A stretch of DNA of 32,558 nt from Bacteroidota bacterium (GCA_013288015.1 JABDCR010000021.1:1-32558), one strand, 5' to 3'; shown: positions 16,893 to 25,487, numbered from the stretch's first letter. Notes: generated from the letters alone by a model not told the origin. A program made the numbers and translations.

Positions 16893-17729
16893 ATGAAGAT
16901 GGATTATACAGAAGAAGAAATTACCTACACAGAATTACATACCGAGTATGTAAAATTGTATAAAAACAACAAGGGGCTTATAGATAGCATGCACTACGCG
17001 GCCTTTGTTCAACAGGGCATTTTGCCTCAAGAACGACATTTTAAAAGGTTGTTTTCTGACTATTTTATTTTGTACAAGCCCCAAAGCATTATTGGTGGAG
17101 ATTTATATTGGGTTGGACAAAAAGGCAATTTTAAAATTTTTGCCGTTGGCGATTGTACAGGACACGGAATAAGTGGTGCTATGTTATCAGTGCTTGCTCT
17201 TAGTTTTTTAAACTACATTGTTTTGGGTAAAGATTTTACGCACATAGGAGAAGTGTTGGATGAGATGGACAAAAAGTGGCTTGAAACATTTCAGCAAGGC
17301 ATTGAGTTAGGTTATAATAACGATTGGATGGAAATAGGCATCTGTGCTTATAATGCTGATACCAGAGAGCTACAATATGCCGGTGCTTTTAGTAAACTAA
17401 CTTATATTGTAGAAGGCGAATTAATTGAATTGGTTGGAAACAAATATCCTATAGGCGGCTGGCAATTAGAAAAGGAGCGAAAGTTTAAAACGCATCAAAT
17501 TACTTTACCCAAAAACACCACGCTGTATCTTTCGTCAGATGGTTTTAAAGATCAATTTGGTTATGAAAGCGGAAAACGATATGGAAGCAGGCGCTTGAAA
17601 GAGTTTTTAAAACGAGTGGTAAAACTCCCTGTATCAGATCAAAAAATAATAGCAGAAAAAGAGTTTGCTTCGTGGAAAAGTATAGAGGAGCAAACAGATG
17701 ACGTTTGTTTAATGAGCATTAAGTTTTAA
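16893..17729 (+). CDS. Stand-alone SpoIIE-type PP2C serine/threonine phosphatase
   Basis: The 278-aa cytosolic protein has no signal peptide, membrane helix or sensor domain. Residues ~1-45 are a short helical lead with the linker LIDSMHYAAFVQQGILPQ, a variant of the DSIxYAKRIQ linker in the sensor phosphatase at 9537-12834. The rest is a complete PP2C domain with its metal-binding motifs GGDLYWVG, VGDCTGHGISGAML, YLSSDGFKDQFG and EQTDDVCLMSI. It follows the SiaC-like gene by 146 bases on the same strand, so I infer that the SiaC-like protein is its substrate. Unlike Pseudomonas SiaA it has no membrane or HAMP part, so its input must come from another protein. An ATG at 16899 is an alternative start. 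The stop shares a TTAA with the convergent gene's stop. Confidence 0.92.
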   Translation: MKMDYTEEEITYTELHTEYVKLYKNNKGLIDSMHYAAFVQQGILPQERHFKRLFSDYFILYKPQSIIGGDLYWVGQKGNFKIFAVGDCTGHGISGAMLSVLALSFLNYIVLGKDFTHIGEVLDEMDKKWLETFQQGIELGYNNDWMEIGICAYNADTRELQYAGAFSKLTYIVEGELIELVGNKYPIGGWQLEKERKFKTHQITLPKNTTLYLSSDGFKDQFGYESGKRYGSRRLKEFLKRVVKLPVSDQKIIAEKEFASWKSIEEQTDDVCLMSIKF

Positions 17730-18010
17730 GAAAAATTTTCATTTTTTTCAACTGCATTTAATTCATAATCTTTAACAAATTTATCTATAAAACAATTTGG
17801 TTTAAGTGTATAAACACCTTTGTATTTGCTTTCAAAAAAAATGGCAACATCCCAAATACCGGTATCTTTTTTATAAGCAGTTATTCTACTTACTACTTTT
17901 ACCTTTCCTTTTTTAATATGCTTTACTTTTTTTCCAACCAAATCAAAATACCCGGTTGCCTTATGTATAGCGCGCTCTAAGGTCATTTTAAAAAATATTG
18001 AATTAAACAT
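17726..18010 (-). CDS. Small conserved-looking hypothetical protein
   Basis: The 94-aa product (86 aa if the second ATG, at 17986, is used) is basic, with a beta-rich middle: GYFDLVGKKVKHIKKGKVKV, then VSRITAYKKDTGIWDVAIFF, then YKGVYTLKPNCFIDKFVK. It reads like a small SH3/Tudor-like or DUF domain, but I recognise no family. It is convergent with the PP2C gene, and the two stop codons overlap on the palindrome TTAA. The amino-acid composition is protein-like rather than that of an antisense shadow. Confidence 0.5.
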   Translation of the reverse strand: MFNSIFFKMTLERAIHKATGYFDLVGKKVKHIKKGKVKVVSRITAYKKDTGIWDVAIFFESKYKGVYTLKPNCFIDKFVKDYELNAVEKNENFS

Positions 18011-18417
18011 CCATTACTCTAAACGCGGTTAGGAGAGGTTCTCCATAGGATGTTCACCATTAGATTTGGCGAAAATAAATTGAATTCTTTACTTCCAATG
18101 TTAAGTTTTTATGTAAAAAAGCGACGACTTTACATTTTAATAACAATCGCTTAAAAGGAGTATAACATTCAGCCCATAACAATCTTTTAACTTTACTATG
18201 GCTGATTTTAAGTATACTAACATGTTATTGTTTATAGAAATTATTTTCTTAACACACACTTAAAACTGAGTTTAACATTATACAATTTCTTTGTTATAAT
18301 ATAAAAAAACAACCATGACAAAACAAACCAAAAACCCTCTTCAAGACTTCTTATATATATGCGAGTGCATCATGCTTCGTGTATTTATTTTCTTTTCTTT
18401 CTCAAAAAAACAATATC
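18011..18417. other. Intergenic region with short palindromes and a 36-codon upstream ORF
   Basis: There is no large gene. Visible items: TAGATTTG at 18061-18068 (a + strand TAnnTTTG match); the inverted repeat AAGCGA/TCGCTT at 18119-18124 and 18147-18152; the 10-bp palindrome TAACATGTTA at 18218-18227; and a short ATG frame at 18315-18425 whose stop overlaps the start region of the LpxH-like gene (18418). The spacer is long for this genome, so it may hold a regulated leader or a small RNA; I cannot decide between these. Confidence 0.4.
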
Positions 18418-19269
18418 ATGGCTAAAAAAAGAAAAGTAAAAGTTGCCGTGTTATCCGATGTTCATTTAGGAACCTATGGTAGCCACGCAACTGAAATGCT
18501 GCGTTACTTAAAATCTATAAAGCCAGAAGTACTTATTTTAAATGGCGATATTATTGATATATGGCAGTTTAGTAAACGCTACTGGCCAAAATCGCATATG
18601 CAGGTAATTAAACATATTACCAAACTACTTGCCAAAGGAACCAAAGTATATTACGTTACCGGCAACCATGATGAATTGTTGCGGAAATTTGTAGGTTTCC
18701 GTTTAGGCAAACTACAAATAGTAAATAAAGTGCTTTTAAATTTAGATGGAAAAAAAGCATGGATTTTTCATGGCGATGTATTTGATGTTACCATGCAATA
18801 TTCTAAATGGCTTACCAAGCTTGGTGCGCATAGTTATGATGCGCTTATTATATTAAATAGAGTTGTAAATTTCTTTTCGGTTAAACTGGGTTATGGTAAA
18901 CTATCCTTATCTAAAAAGATAAAAAATAATGTGAAAACCGCCGTAAAATTTATCAATAAATTTGAAGATACTGTAGCTGATATAGGCATTGCAAATGGTT
19001 ATGATTATGCCATTTGTGGCCACATACATCATCCCGAAATACGACAAATAAAAACCAGTAAGGGAGAGATTACTTATTTGAACTCTGGTGACTGGGTAGA
19101 GAATTTAACCGCGCTTGAATACAATGATAAAGCATGGACACTTTACAAATACCAAGAAGATACTGTTGCACAAAACATAAAATTAAAAGAAGATAACAAT
19201 GCTTACTTAAGTTCGGAACAGCTTTTTGAAAACATGTTAAGCGAATTTAAAATTAACCCTGCCACCTGA
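18418..19269 (+). CDS. LpxH-like metallophosphoesterase (UDP-2,3-diacylglucosamine diphosphatase family)
   Basis: The 283-aa product starts at ATG 18418 (MAKKRKVKVAVLSDVHLG); the frame is open 13 codons further upstream, but that stretch is not family-like. All calcineurin-like phosphoesterase motifs are present: S-D14-V-H16-L-G, NGD44IID, G-N83-H84-D-E, FHGDVFD and GHIHHPE. In the LpxH family this dinuclear-metal enzyme cleaves UDP-diacylglucosamine to lipid X in lipid A synthesis. This longer version, followed by a glycosyltransferase, may act on a different envelope lipid precursor. Its TGA overlaps the next ATG (TGATG at 19267-19271), so the two genes are translationally coupled. Confidence 0.85.
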   Translation: MAKKRKVKVAVLSDVHLGTYGSHATEMLRYLKSIKPEVLILNGDIIDIWQFSKRYWPKSHMQVIKHITKLLAKGTKVYYVTGNHDELLRKFVGFRLGKLQIVNKVLLNLDGKKAWIFHGDVFDVTMQYSKWLTKLGAHSYDALIILNRVVNFFSVKLGYGKLSLSKKIKNNVKTAVKFINKFEDTVADIGIANGYDYAICGHIHHPEIRQIKTSKGEITYLNSGDWVENLTALEYNDKAWTLYKYQEDTVAQNIKLKEDNNAYLSSEQLFENMLSEFKINPAT

Positions 19270-20285
19270 TGAAAATATTATATGCTGTACAAGCTACAGG
19301 TAACGGGCATTTAAGTCGCGCTATGGAGATTATCCCTCATCTTAAAAAATTAGGCAAAGTAGATATTTTAGTGAGCGGCATACAAGCCGATATTGAATTA
19401 CCCTTTGAAGTAAAATATAAATTTAAAGGTTTAAGTTTTGTGTTCGGCAAAAAGGGCGGCATTGATTATTTCCGCACTTATATGAAAAGCAATACTTTTC
19501 GTTTAATGAATGAGATAAAAAAACTACCTATTGAAGAGTATGATTTAGTCATCAATGATTTTGAACCCGTATCCGCCTGGGCAACCCATATAAAAAAATT
19601 GCCTTGTATTGCTTTAAGTAATCAATGTGCCACCTTATCTCCAAGGGTACCGCAACCAAAACATAAAGACCCTGTAGGTGTTTTTGTGTTAAAACATTAT
19701 GCCCCTTCAACTGCACAATATGGTTTTCAGTTTAAAAATTTTGCTGAAAATATTTTTACACCTGTGATACGAAAAGAAGTACGTGAATTGGATGTAAGCG
19801 ATAAAGGTCATTATACCGTTTATTTACCTGCTTACGATGATGAAAGATTACTAAAAAACTTGAGTCGTTTTAAAGATGTGAAGTGGGAAGTTTTTTCTAA
19901 GCATAATAAAAATGCAGCTAAACACAAAAACGTTAACATATATCCCATCAATCAAAAAGCATTTTTAAAAAGTTTATCTTCTTGTACCGGTACTTTATGT
20001 GCCGCAGGTTTCGGCGCTACTTCAGAAGCCTTATTCCTAAAAAAGAAATTATTGGTTATACCCATGAAAGCTCAGTATGAGCAAATTTGTAATGCAACCG
20101 TGTTAAAAACAATGGATGTGCCCGTTATGAAAAGTCTAAAGAAAAAACATTCGGATGTTATTGAAAAATGGCTTAACAAAGGCAAGGTTATCGATGTAAA
20201 TTATCCTGACATTACATCTTCTATTTTAGAGCGAATAGTTGATGAACAAACGGATAAAAACCATAATTTTACTTTCTCACACTAA
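19269..20285 (+). CDS. GT-B type glycosyltransferase
   Basis: This 338-aa protein begins MKILYAVQATGNGHLSRAME, the glycine/histidine-rich N-terminal loop seen in GT-B enzymes of the MurG/MGT kind. The C-terminal half has YLPAYDDERLL, a Rossmann-like SLSSCTGTLCAAGFGATSEA and LFLKKKLLVIPMKAQYEQI, corresponding to the nucleotide-sugar site of this group (xxAGxGTxxEAL... P...EQ). It has no signal peptide or transmembrane helix. The acceptor is unknown. Coupling to the LpxH-like gene and the GH1 gene suggests glycolipid synthesis or turnover. Its stop TAA is followed, in the same frame and 12 bases later, by the TTG start of the glucosidase. Confidence 0.8.
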   Translation: MKILYAVQATGNGHLSRAMEIIPHLKKLGKVDILVSGIQADIELPFEVKYKFKGLSFVFGKKGGIDYFRTYMKSNTFRLMNEIKKLPIEEYDLVINDFEPVSAWATHIKKLPCIALSNQCATLSPRVPQPKHKDPVGVFVLKHYAPSTAQYGFQFKNFAENIFTPVIRKEVRELDVSDKGHYTVYLPAYDDERLLKNLSRFKDVKWEVFSKHNKNAAKHKNVNIYPINQKAFLKSLSSCTGTLCAAGFGATSEALFLKKKLLVIPMKAQYEQICNATVLKTMDVPVMKSLKKKHSDVIEKWLNKGKVIDVNYPDITSSILERIVDEQTDKNHNFTFSH

Positions 20286-20297
20286 ACAAATACTCCC

Positions 20298-21662
20298 TTG
20301 CAGCTTAATAGTAAAGATTTTGGCAAAGATTTTATTTGGGGAGTTTCTACTTCTGCCTATCAAATAGAAGGGGCTCATACAACTGACCATAAAGGCTTAT
20401 CTATATGGGATGAATTTTCTACCAAAAAAAATGCTATTGCAAATAATCATCATGGAAATGTAGCTTGTAATTTTTACGAGCATTATAGTAACGACCTAAA
20501 ACTAATGCATAGTTTAGGAATTAAAAATTTCCGTTTCTCTATTTCATGGTCGCGTATATTGCCTTATGGCAGAGGTTTAGTAAACTTAAAGGGAATCGAT
20601 TTTTACAATAAATTAATTAACGAATGTTTAAAGTATGACATCACTCCGTGGGTAACCCTTTATCATTGGGACCTTCCGTTAGAATTGGAAAAACAGGGTG
20701 GATGGATTAATCGTGATATTGTAGGATGGTTTACAGATTATGTTTCGCTGTGTGTTACAAAGTTTGGCGACCGCGTTAAAAACTGGATGGTGCTTAACGA
20801 GCCTTTGGTGTTTACAGGTGCAGGTTATTTTTTAGGCATACATGCCCCCGGAAGAAAAGGTTTAGCCAATTTTTTAGCCGCTACTCATCATGTAACACTT
20901 TGTCAGGCAGAAGGGGCAAGAGTTATAAAAAATATTTATCCTAATGCAAATGTTGGTACCACCTTTTCGTGCTCACATATAGAGCCTTATAGATTAACTA
21001 ATAAAGATATAGAAGCCGCTCGTCGTATAGATGTTTTGGTAAATCGTTTATTTATTGAACCCGCTTTAGGTTTGGGTTATCCCTTCAAAAAAATTCCACT
21101 AATTAACCGAATTGAAAAATACATGAAAGCAGGCGACGAAAAGTTACTGGCTTTTGATTTTGATTTTATAGGCATACAAAATTACACGCGTGAAATTGTG
21201 AAACATTCTTTCTTTACTCCCTTTATAAAAGCATCTCTTGTTAAGGCTGAAAAACGAAATGTACCCCTTACAGCCATGAATTGGGAAATTTATCCGGAAG
21301 GGATTTATCATTTATTAAAAATGTATAATGAGTACACAGGCATAAAAAAAATAATTATTACTGAAAATGGAGCTGCCTTTCATGATGAATTAGTTGATGG
21401 CAAAGTAAATGACAGCTACCGCATTAATTTTTATAATAATTATTTACAACAGGTTTTAAAAGCAAAAAAAGAGGGTGTAAAAGTAGAGGGTTATTTTAGC
21501 TGGAGCTTTACCGATAATTTTGAATGGGCAGAAGGTTATCGCCCAAGGTTTGGACTTGTATATATTGATTTTGAAACCCAACAAAGAGTTTTAAAAGAAT
21601 CTGCACATTGGTTTAAGCAGTTTTTAGAAGTGTCAAACAAAATTGCGGAGATGCAAGAATAA
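20298..21662 (+). CDS. Family GH1 beta-glucosidase/glycosidase
   Basis: The 454-aa protein has a full GH1 TIM barrel: F-I-W-G-V-S-T-S-A-Y-Q-I-E-G-A, FRFSISWSRILPYG, VTLYHWDLPLELE, acid/base Glu in W-M-V-L-N-E-P-L, nucleophile Glu in I-I-T-E-N-G-A-A, and the aglycone/sugar motif YFSWSFTDNFEWAEGYRPRFG. No signal peptide is present, so it is cytoplasmic. The start is TTG 20298: an in-frame stop at 20283-20285 excludes anything further upstream, and the first in-frame ATG is deep inside the barrel. GH1 enzymes hydrolyse beta-glucosides, galactosides or related sugars; here the neighbours suggest a glycolipid or glycosylated metabolite. Confidence 0.93.
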   Translation: MQLNSKDFGKDFIWGVSTSAYQIEGAHTTDHKGLSIWDEFSTKKNAIANNHHGNVACNFYEHYSNDLKLMHSLGIKNFRFSISWSRILPYGRGLVNLKGIDFYNKLINECLKYDITPWVTLYHWDLPLELEKQGGWINRDIVGWFTDYVSLCVTKFGDRVKNWMVLNEPLVFTGAGYFLGIHAPGRKGLANFLAATHHVTLCQAEGARVIKNIYPNANVGTTFSCSHIEPYRLTNKDIEAARRIDVLVNRLFIEPALGLGYPFKKIPLINRIEKYMKAGDEKLLAFDFDFIGIQNYTREIVKHSFFTPFIKASLVKAEKRNVPLTAMNWEIYPEGIYHLLKMYNEYTGIKKIIITENGAAFHDELVDGKVNDSYRINFYNNYLQQVLKAKKEGVKVEGYFSWSFTDNFEWAEGYRPRFGLVYIDFETQQRVLKESAHWFKQFLEVSNKIAEMQE

Positions 21663-21763
21663 ATTTGGTTTAGCCTAAGAGACTTTATTTTAAACAGTTA
21701 TTTTATTACTGTCAGTTTTTCCTTTATTCTTAATTTTTTATATATTTAACGGAATAATTTTAG

Positions 21764-22159
21764 ATGGAAACTCCTACTGATTGTCATATATACAATTTAA
21801 CCTGTTATTGGACCTGGATGGGCCTGGATGGCATTGCACGTACTAAAGTGAAGCCACAGGCAGAAGTAACCATAAAAGAATCTTTAGAGAACTCTATTGC
21901 CGTAAATGATTTGTATATTAATAAAAAATTTCCACTATTAATTGATGCGCGTGAAATAAAATCAATAAGTAAAGAAGCAAGAGATAATTTTTCTATTAAA
22001 AATCGCTCAACCAATATCAATTCTTTTGCTGTCATTATAGAATCGCCATTAAGTCGTATCATAGGTAATTTTTTTATGGGATTAAATAAACCCAGCGTTC
22101 CTGCTAAACTTTTTAATAACGAACAAGATGCCATTATATGGCTTAAACAATATTTATAA
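21764..22159 (+). CDS. STAS/SpoIIAA-like domain protein
   Basis: The 131-aa soluble protein shows the alternating beta-alpha pattern of a STAS-like fold: a beta lead (DCHIYNLTCYWTWMGLDG), a helix (AEVTIKESLENSIAVNDLYI), the strand KKFPLLIDAREIKSIS, a helix KEARDNFSI, the strand INSFAVIIESPLSRIIGNF and a final helix EQDAIIWLKQYL. The segment LLIDAREIKSIS matches the usual position of the STAS signature D-S/x-x, but the classical phosphorylatable Ser is not obvious. It lies 6 bases before a histidine kinase gene, so they are one operon. Such proteins are common partners of kinases and phosphatases in this phylum. The assignment to STAS/DUF7793-type is from memory. Confidence 0.65.
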   Translation: METPTDCHIYNLTCYWTWMGLDGIARTKVKPQAEVTIKESLENSIAVNDLYINKKFPLLIDAREIKSISKEARDNFSIKNRSTNINSFAVIIESPLSRIIGNFFMGLNKPSVPAKLFNNEQDAIIWLKQYL

Positions 22160-22165
22160 CATATT

Positions 22166-22954
22166 ATGTCTTTAAGTGAAATAGAAACAGATTCTAATAA
22201 AATAAGAGGCGAAAAAATCCTGGAAGTGATTATGAGTTATGCTCGTCTCGATTTTAGCGAAAAAACTATCATAAGTAATAAAGGAGATGTATATGATGCC
22301 ATTGGTGCAGGTGTTAACATGCTTGGCGAAGAGCTAAAAAGTTCGGTTGTATCATTAAGAGAGAAAGAACAATTATTACGTGAGATACATCATCGCGTAA
22401 AAAACAACCTGCAAATAATATCGAGCTTACTTAATTTACAAACACATAATATAAAAGACAAAAAATTTCTGGCACTAATAACCGAAAGTCGAAATCGGAT
22501 TAATTCTATGGCACTTATACATGAAATGCTATACGCTACAACCGATTTAAGCACTATAAAACTTAAAGATTATACCGAAACTCTGTGCAAAAGCATTTAT
22601 GAATCGTATCGGAAACCTGAAATGAATATAAATTTCTTTGTTCATATACCTAGTAATGTTTTTTTAGAAATAGATGTCATGATACATTTAGGGATGATTT
22701 TAAATGAAATTATTAGCAACTCGTTAAAATATGCTTTTGAAAAAAACGAAGGGATTATTTCAATTTCTTTAAGTCAAACAGGTTCTAAATATTACCTTTC
22801 GGTTGAAGACAATGGCAAAGGACTGCCAATTGGTTTTATTAGAGAAAAGGACGGCAACCTTGGCATGCAGCTTATTTATATGCTAACTGAACAGCTTAAT
22901 GGTACCGTAAATATAGAGGGTAAAGGTGGAGTTGCCTATCAAATAGAGTTTTAG
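22166..22954 (+). CDS. Soluble HisKA_2-type sensor histidine kinase
   Basis: This 262-aa protein has no membrane segment. Residues ~1-65 form a helical region with a HAMP-like feel ([40 protein letters not shown]). The dimerisation/phosphoacceptor domain is HisKA_2: L-R-E-I-H-H76[16 protein letters not shown], with H76 the likely phosphorylated residue. The ATPase domain has the N box [13 protein letters not shown], the D-N-G-K-G motif and a G2-like segment [15 protein letters not shown]. No response regulator is adjacent. It must sense a cytosolic cue through its N-terminus or the STAS-like partner encoded 6 bases upstream. Confidence 0.9.
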   Translation: MSLSEIETDSNKIRGEKILEVIMSYARLDFSEKTIISNKGDVYDAIGAGVNMLGEELKSSVVSLREKEQLLREIHHRVKNNLQIISSLLNLQTHNIKDKKFLALITESRNRINSMALIHEMLYATTDLSTIKLKDYTETLCKSIYESYRKPEMNINFFVHIPSNVFLEIDVMIHLGMILNEIISNSLKYAFEKNEGIISISLSQTGSKYYLSVEDNGKGLPIGFIREKDGNLGMQLIYMLTEQLNGTVNIEGKGGVAYQIEF

Positions 22955-22998
22955 TACTAAGTTTTAATTATACAGACTTACTATCCATGCTTAGTTAG

Positions 22999-23043
22999 TA
23001 ATAATAAAGAGCCTTTCACAACTAAAAACTCTTTTTATTATAA
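22999..23043 (+). terminator. Candidate terminator after the histidine kinase
   Basis: TAATAAAGAG (about 23002-23011) can pair with CTCTTTTTATTA (23030-23041) with two extra T bases, closing a loop of about 18 bases. It lies 45 bases after the kinase stop. Confidence 0.45.
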
Positions 23044-23261
23044 AGTAGCTTGTGGGTTGCAAATACTGAACTTTTTTAATGGTTTTCGATAGTTTAGAAA
23101 TTTAATATCAGGATAACAAATCCCTAAGAAGCTTAATTCCTAAATAATTTACAACCTAAATGGAAAGCACCCTCATTTAAATTCATTAAAAACTTCCATC
23201 TTTCTATTGATATAAAACTATTGCTACTTATTAAATATCCTATACAATACGTATTTATAAT

Positions 23262-23269
23262 TATATTTG
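23262..23269 (+). promoter_or_regulatory. Putative -7 element (TATATTTG) upstream of the MBL-fold gene
   Basis: It fits TAnnTTTG and would give a leader of about 145 bases to the ATG at 23421. No -33 element is visible at the usual distance. Confidence 0.3.
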
Positions 23270-23420
23270 TCTCACAAAACAAGTACAAATATCCATTATA
23301 CAAGTAATAAAAAGAAAATAAGTTTGCTTCTTTCCAAACTAAGAGTGGTTAGAAAAAAGAGAATGCCGAAAAGCCATAACTTTAAGTGTAATAAATTCAT
23401 GAAATTCAAAAAAAAGTAAA

Positions 23421-24722
23421 ATGAAAATACATCTATTAAATCACGCTTCAATTATCATAGAATCGGAAGATGTCATTCTATTATTTGACCCATGGTTTTT
23501 TGGGACAGCTTTTTCGGGAGGATGGGGATTAAGGTACGACAACCCACTTTGTTTAGAACATGCTAAGCGTTGTACCCATCTCTGGATTTCACATTTCCAT
23601 CAAGATCATTTTCATGTTCCGACTCTTAAAAAATTATTAGAAATCAATCCTGAAATAATAGTTATAGGAAATCACTCTTTTAATTTTCAACTGGATGTTG
23701 CATTAGGTAATATAGGATTTAAGAACATTATATCCTTTAAAGAGCGAACCAAACTAAAATTATCTGATAATTTTGAAATCACCCGATATCCAACAACTGG
23801 AATAGACAATATGCTATACCTCTCAATAAAGGGAATAGGTATATTAAATTATAATGATTGCAATTTACCGATTAAGGCGGCAAAAAAAATAAAGAATAAA
23901 ATTGGCAAGATTGACATCCTCTTTAATAATTACAATATTGCAACGAAAGTTTTAGAATACCCTCTTTCCTCACCGGAAGAAATAAAATCAGGTTTAATTA
24001 AAAATTTTGTGGAGAGTTCCAAAATCTTTAATCCAAAATTTATTATTGCTTTTGCTTCAGACCATTATTTTAGAGCGAGTGAAAGTTTAGAGCTAAACAA
24101 TACATTGCTTTCAAATGAAGATATAATAAAAGTTGACAATTGTGTTATTCCAATATCTCTAGGAGAAAAAATCGAATTTAATGAACTTGATTGTACTTAT
24201 ACTAAAATTGATACTTCTGATCCTATTTCCGTTAATTATACCGATCTAATTCAAGAAAGAAATTCGATTGAATTTGGAGAAATTAAAAAAATGTCAAGGG
24301 TTTATGCCTCTAGGATGAAAAAAGCGTTTCTTTACATAACTTTTTGGATTCCAAAATTAAACATTAAAATTTCTGATTTAAATATAATATGCTCATTCAG
24401 TTTTCAAAACGGGTTAGAAGAAATTGATTCATCTTCTCAACCCCATATAACTACTAAAAGCGAAGCTTTATATTTCTGGTTTAAAAATTTATATGGTACA
24501 GATAGTTTTTGGGTTGGCGCACATTTCGAAATAAACAGCACAAATTTCATACCTTTACAATGGCAGTTGTTAATTGGTCTTTTAACAGAAAATCGATTAG
24601 ATATAAAATCATTAATTAAAATGTGTTTCACAAGCAAAGGAATTACCTTTTTGATAAACAGAAGAGAAGAAATAACTGCATTAATATTGGGCATGAAATT
24701 TAAAGTTGGGTCTAGAAAATAA
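23421..24722 (+). CDS. Metallo-beta-lactamase-fold hydrolase (UlaG/CMAH-like)
   Basis: The 433-aa protein has the MBL fold over residues ~1-230: MKIHLLNHASIII, LLFDPWFFGTAFSGGWGL, then the metal motif H58-F-H60-Q-D62-H63, a later region VIGNHSF, and FASDHYFRASES. The DPWFFG... start resembles UlaG-like lactonases and the MBL part of CMP-sialic-acid-hydroxylase-like proteins, which are common in surface-sugar clusters. Residues ~260-433 are an unassigned C-terminal domain with alternating strands and a helical end, possibly a lipid-transfer-like or sterol-carrier-like domain. The next gene, 9 bases on, is a TylF-like methyltransferase, so they form a two-gene operon. The local base composition looks poorer in G+C than the flanks, suggesting acquisition. 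Confidence 0.8.
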   Translation: MKIHLLNHASIIIESEDVILLFDPWFFGTAFSGGWGLRYDNPLCLEHAKRCTHLWISHFHQDHFHVPTLKKLLEINPEIIVIGNHSFNFQLDVALGNIGFKNIISFKERTKLKLSDNFEITRYPTTGIDNMLYLSIKGIGILNYNDCNLPIKAAKKIKNKIGKIDILFNNYNIATKVLEYPLSSPEEIKSGLIKNFVESSKIFNPKFIIAFASDHYFRASESLELNNTLLSNEDIIKVDNCVIPISLGEKIEFNELDCTYTKIDTSDPISVNYTDLIQERNSIEFGEIKKMSRVYASRMKKAFLYITFWIPKLNIKISDLNIICSFSFQNGLEEIDSSSQPHITTKSEALYFWFKNLYGTDSFWVGAHFEINSTNFIPLQWQLLIGLLTENRLDIKSLIKMCFTSKGITFLINRREEITALILGMKFKVGSRK

Positions 24723-24731
24723 AACGTACAT

Positions 24732-25487
24732 ATGAGAATAATTATAATAAACTTAATCAGGCTTTTTAACAAAATCTCTATTACTTTATCTTTTTTGATA
24801 AATAAAGAATATCAACTTTTAATTCCTTATGCTACTTATGCTCCTTGGATTAGAGATAAAGATTTTTTAAATCTTTATAATAAAGTAAAAAAGAATTCAC
24901 TTGTTACATTATTCCAATGTTGGGAGCTTTGGAAACTAGTAGAGGATACAAAAAAAATCGAGGGCGATATTATTGAAATAGGCACTTACAAAGGGGCTTC
25001 TGCAGCTGTAATGGCTACAAAAATGAAAATGGAAAAATCTTCTAACACACTTTTTTGTTGTGATACATTTAAAGGTGTTGTTAAAGCTTCTTCAAAAGAC
25101 AATTGGTATAAAGGAGGCGAACACAAGGACGTATCATTAGAAAGCCTGCAAAATCTATTTAAAAACGAATTTAAATTGGACAATGTATCATTTCTTATAG
25201 GTATTTTTCCGGAGGATACCGGACATACTGTTGAAAAAAATAAATTCAGGTTATGTCATATTGATGTTGATGTTTATTTATCAGCAGTTGATATAATAGA
25301 TTGGATATGGGATAGATTAAGTGTTGGTGGGGTTATTGTTTTTAATGATTATGGATATCCTAGAACAGCCGGTATTACAAAAGTAGTAAATGAAAATAGG
25401 GAAAGGAAAGATTGTGTTGTTATACACAATCTAAATGGTAACGGACTAATGATAAAAACAGGTACAACAATAGCAAAAAAATTATAA
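24732..25487 (+). CDS. TylF/MycF-like O-methyltransferase
   Basis: The 251-aa protein has the class I SAM-binding motif I at G-D-I-I-E-I-G-T-Y-K-G-A-S (residues ~78-90), the post-I acidic motif LFCCDTFKGV, and the metal-site region C-H-I-D-V-D-V-Y-L-S-A-V-D with F-N-D-Y-G downstream, as in the TylF/MycF family, which methylate hydroxyls on macrolide-bound sugars. In environmental bacteria the family mostly modifies surface-polysaccharide sugars. The first ~20 residues are hydrophobic and basic (RIIIINLIRLFNKISITLSF) and could associate with the membrane. The ATG lies 9 bases after the MBL stop. No glycosyltransferases or sugar nucleotide genes are next to it, so the substrate is not evident. 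Confidence 0.85.
   Translation: MRIIIINLIRLFNKISITLSFLINKEYQLLIPYATYAPWIRDKDFLNLYNKVKKNSLVTLFQCWELWKLVEDTKKIEGDIIEIGTYKGASAAVMATKMKMEKSSNTLFCCDTFKGVVKASSKDNWYKGGEHKDVSLESLQNLFKNEFKLDNVSFLIGIFPEDTGHTVEKNKFRLCHIDVDVYLSAVDIIDWIWDRLSVGGVIVFNDYGYPRTAGITKVVNENRERKDCVVIHNLNGNGLMIKTGTTIAKKL

Larger units (their letters stand above)
22955..23420. other. 466-base A+T-rich intergenic region
   Basis: It holds a stem-loop terminator candidate (22999-23043), a TATATTTG -7 element (23262-23269) and no reading frame I can defend. The region is visibly more A+T-rich than the neighbouring genes and forms the left border of the MBL/TylF pair. Confidence 0.5.

Noticed and set aside
19269-21662. Glycosyltransferase-glucosidase fusion broken by a stop codon
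   Set aside because: The two are in the same frame with only 12 bases between, but each has a complete, normal-length domain and the TTG start fits the GH1 N-terminus, so an operon is simpler.
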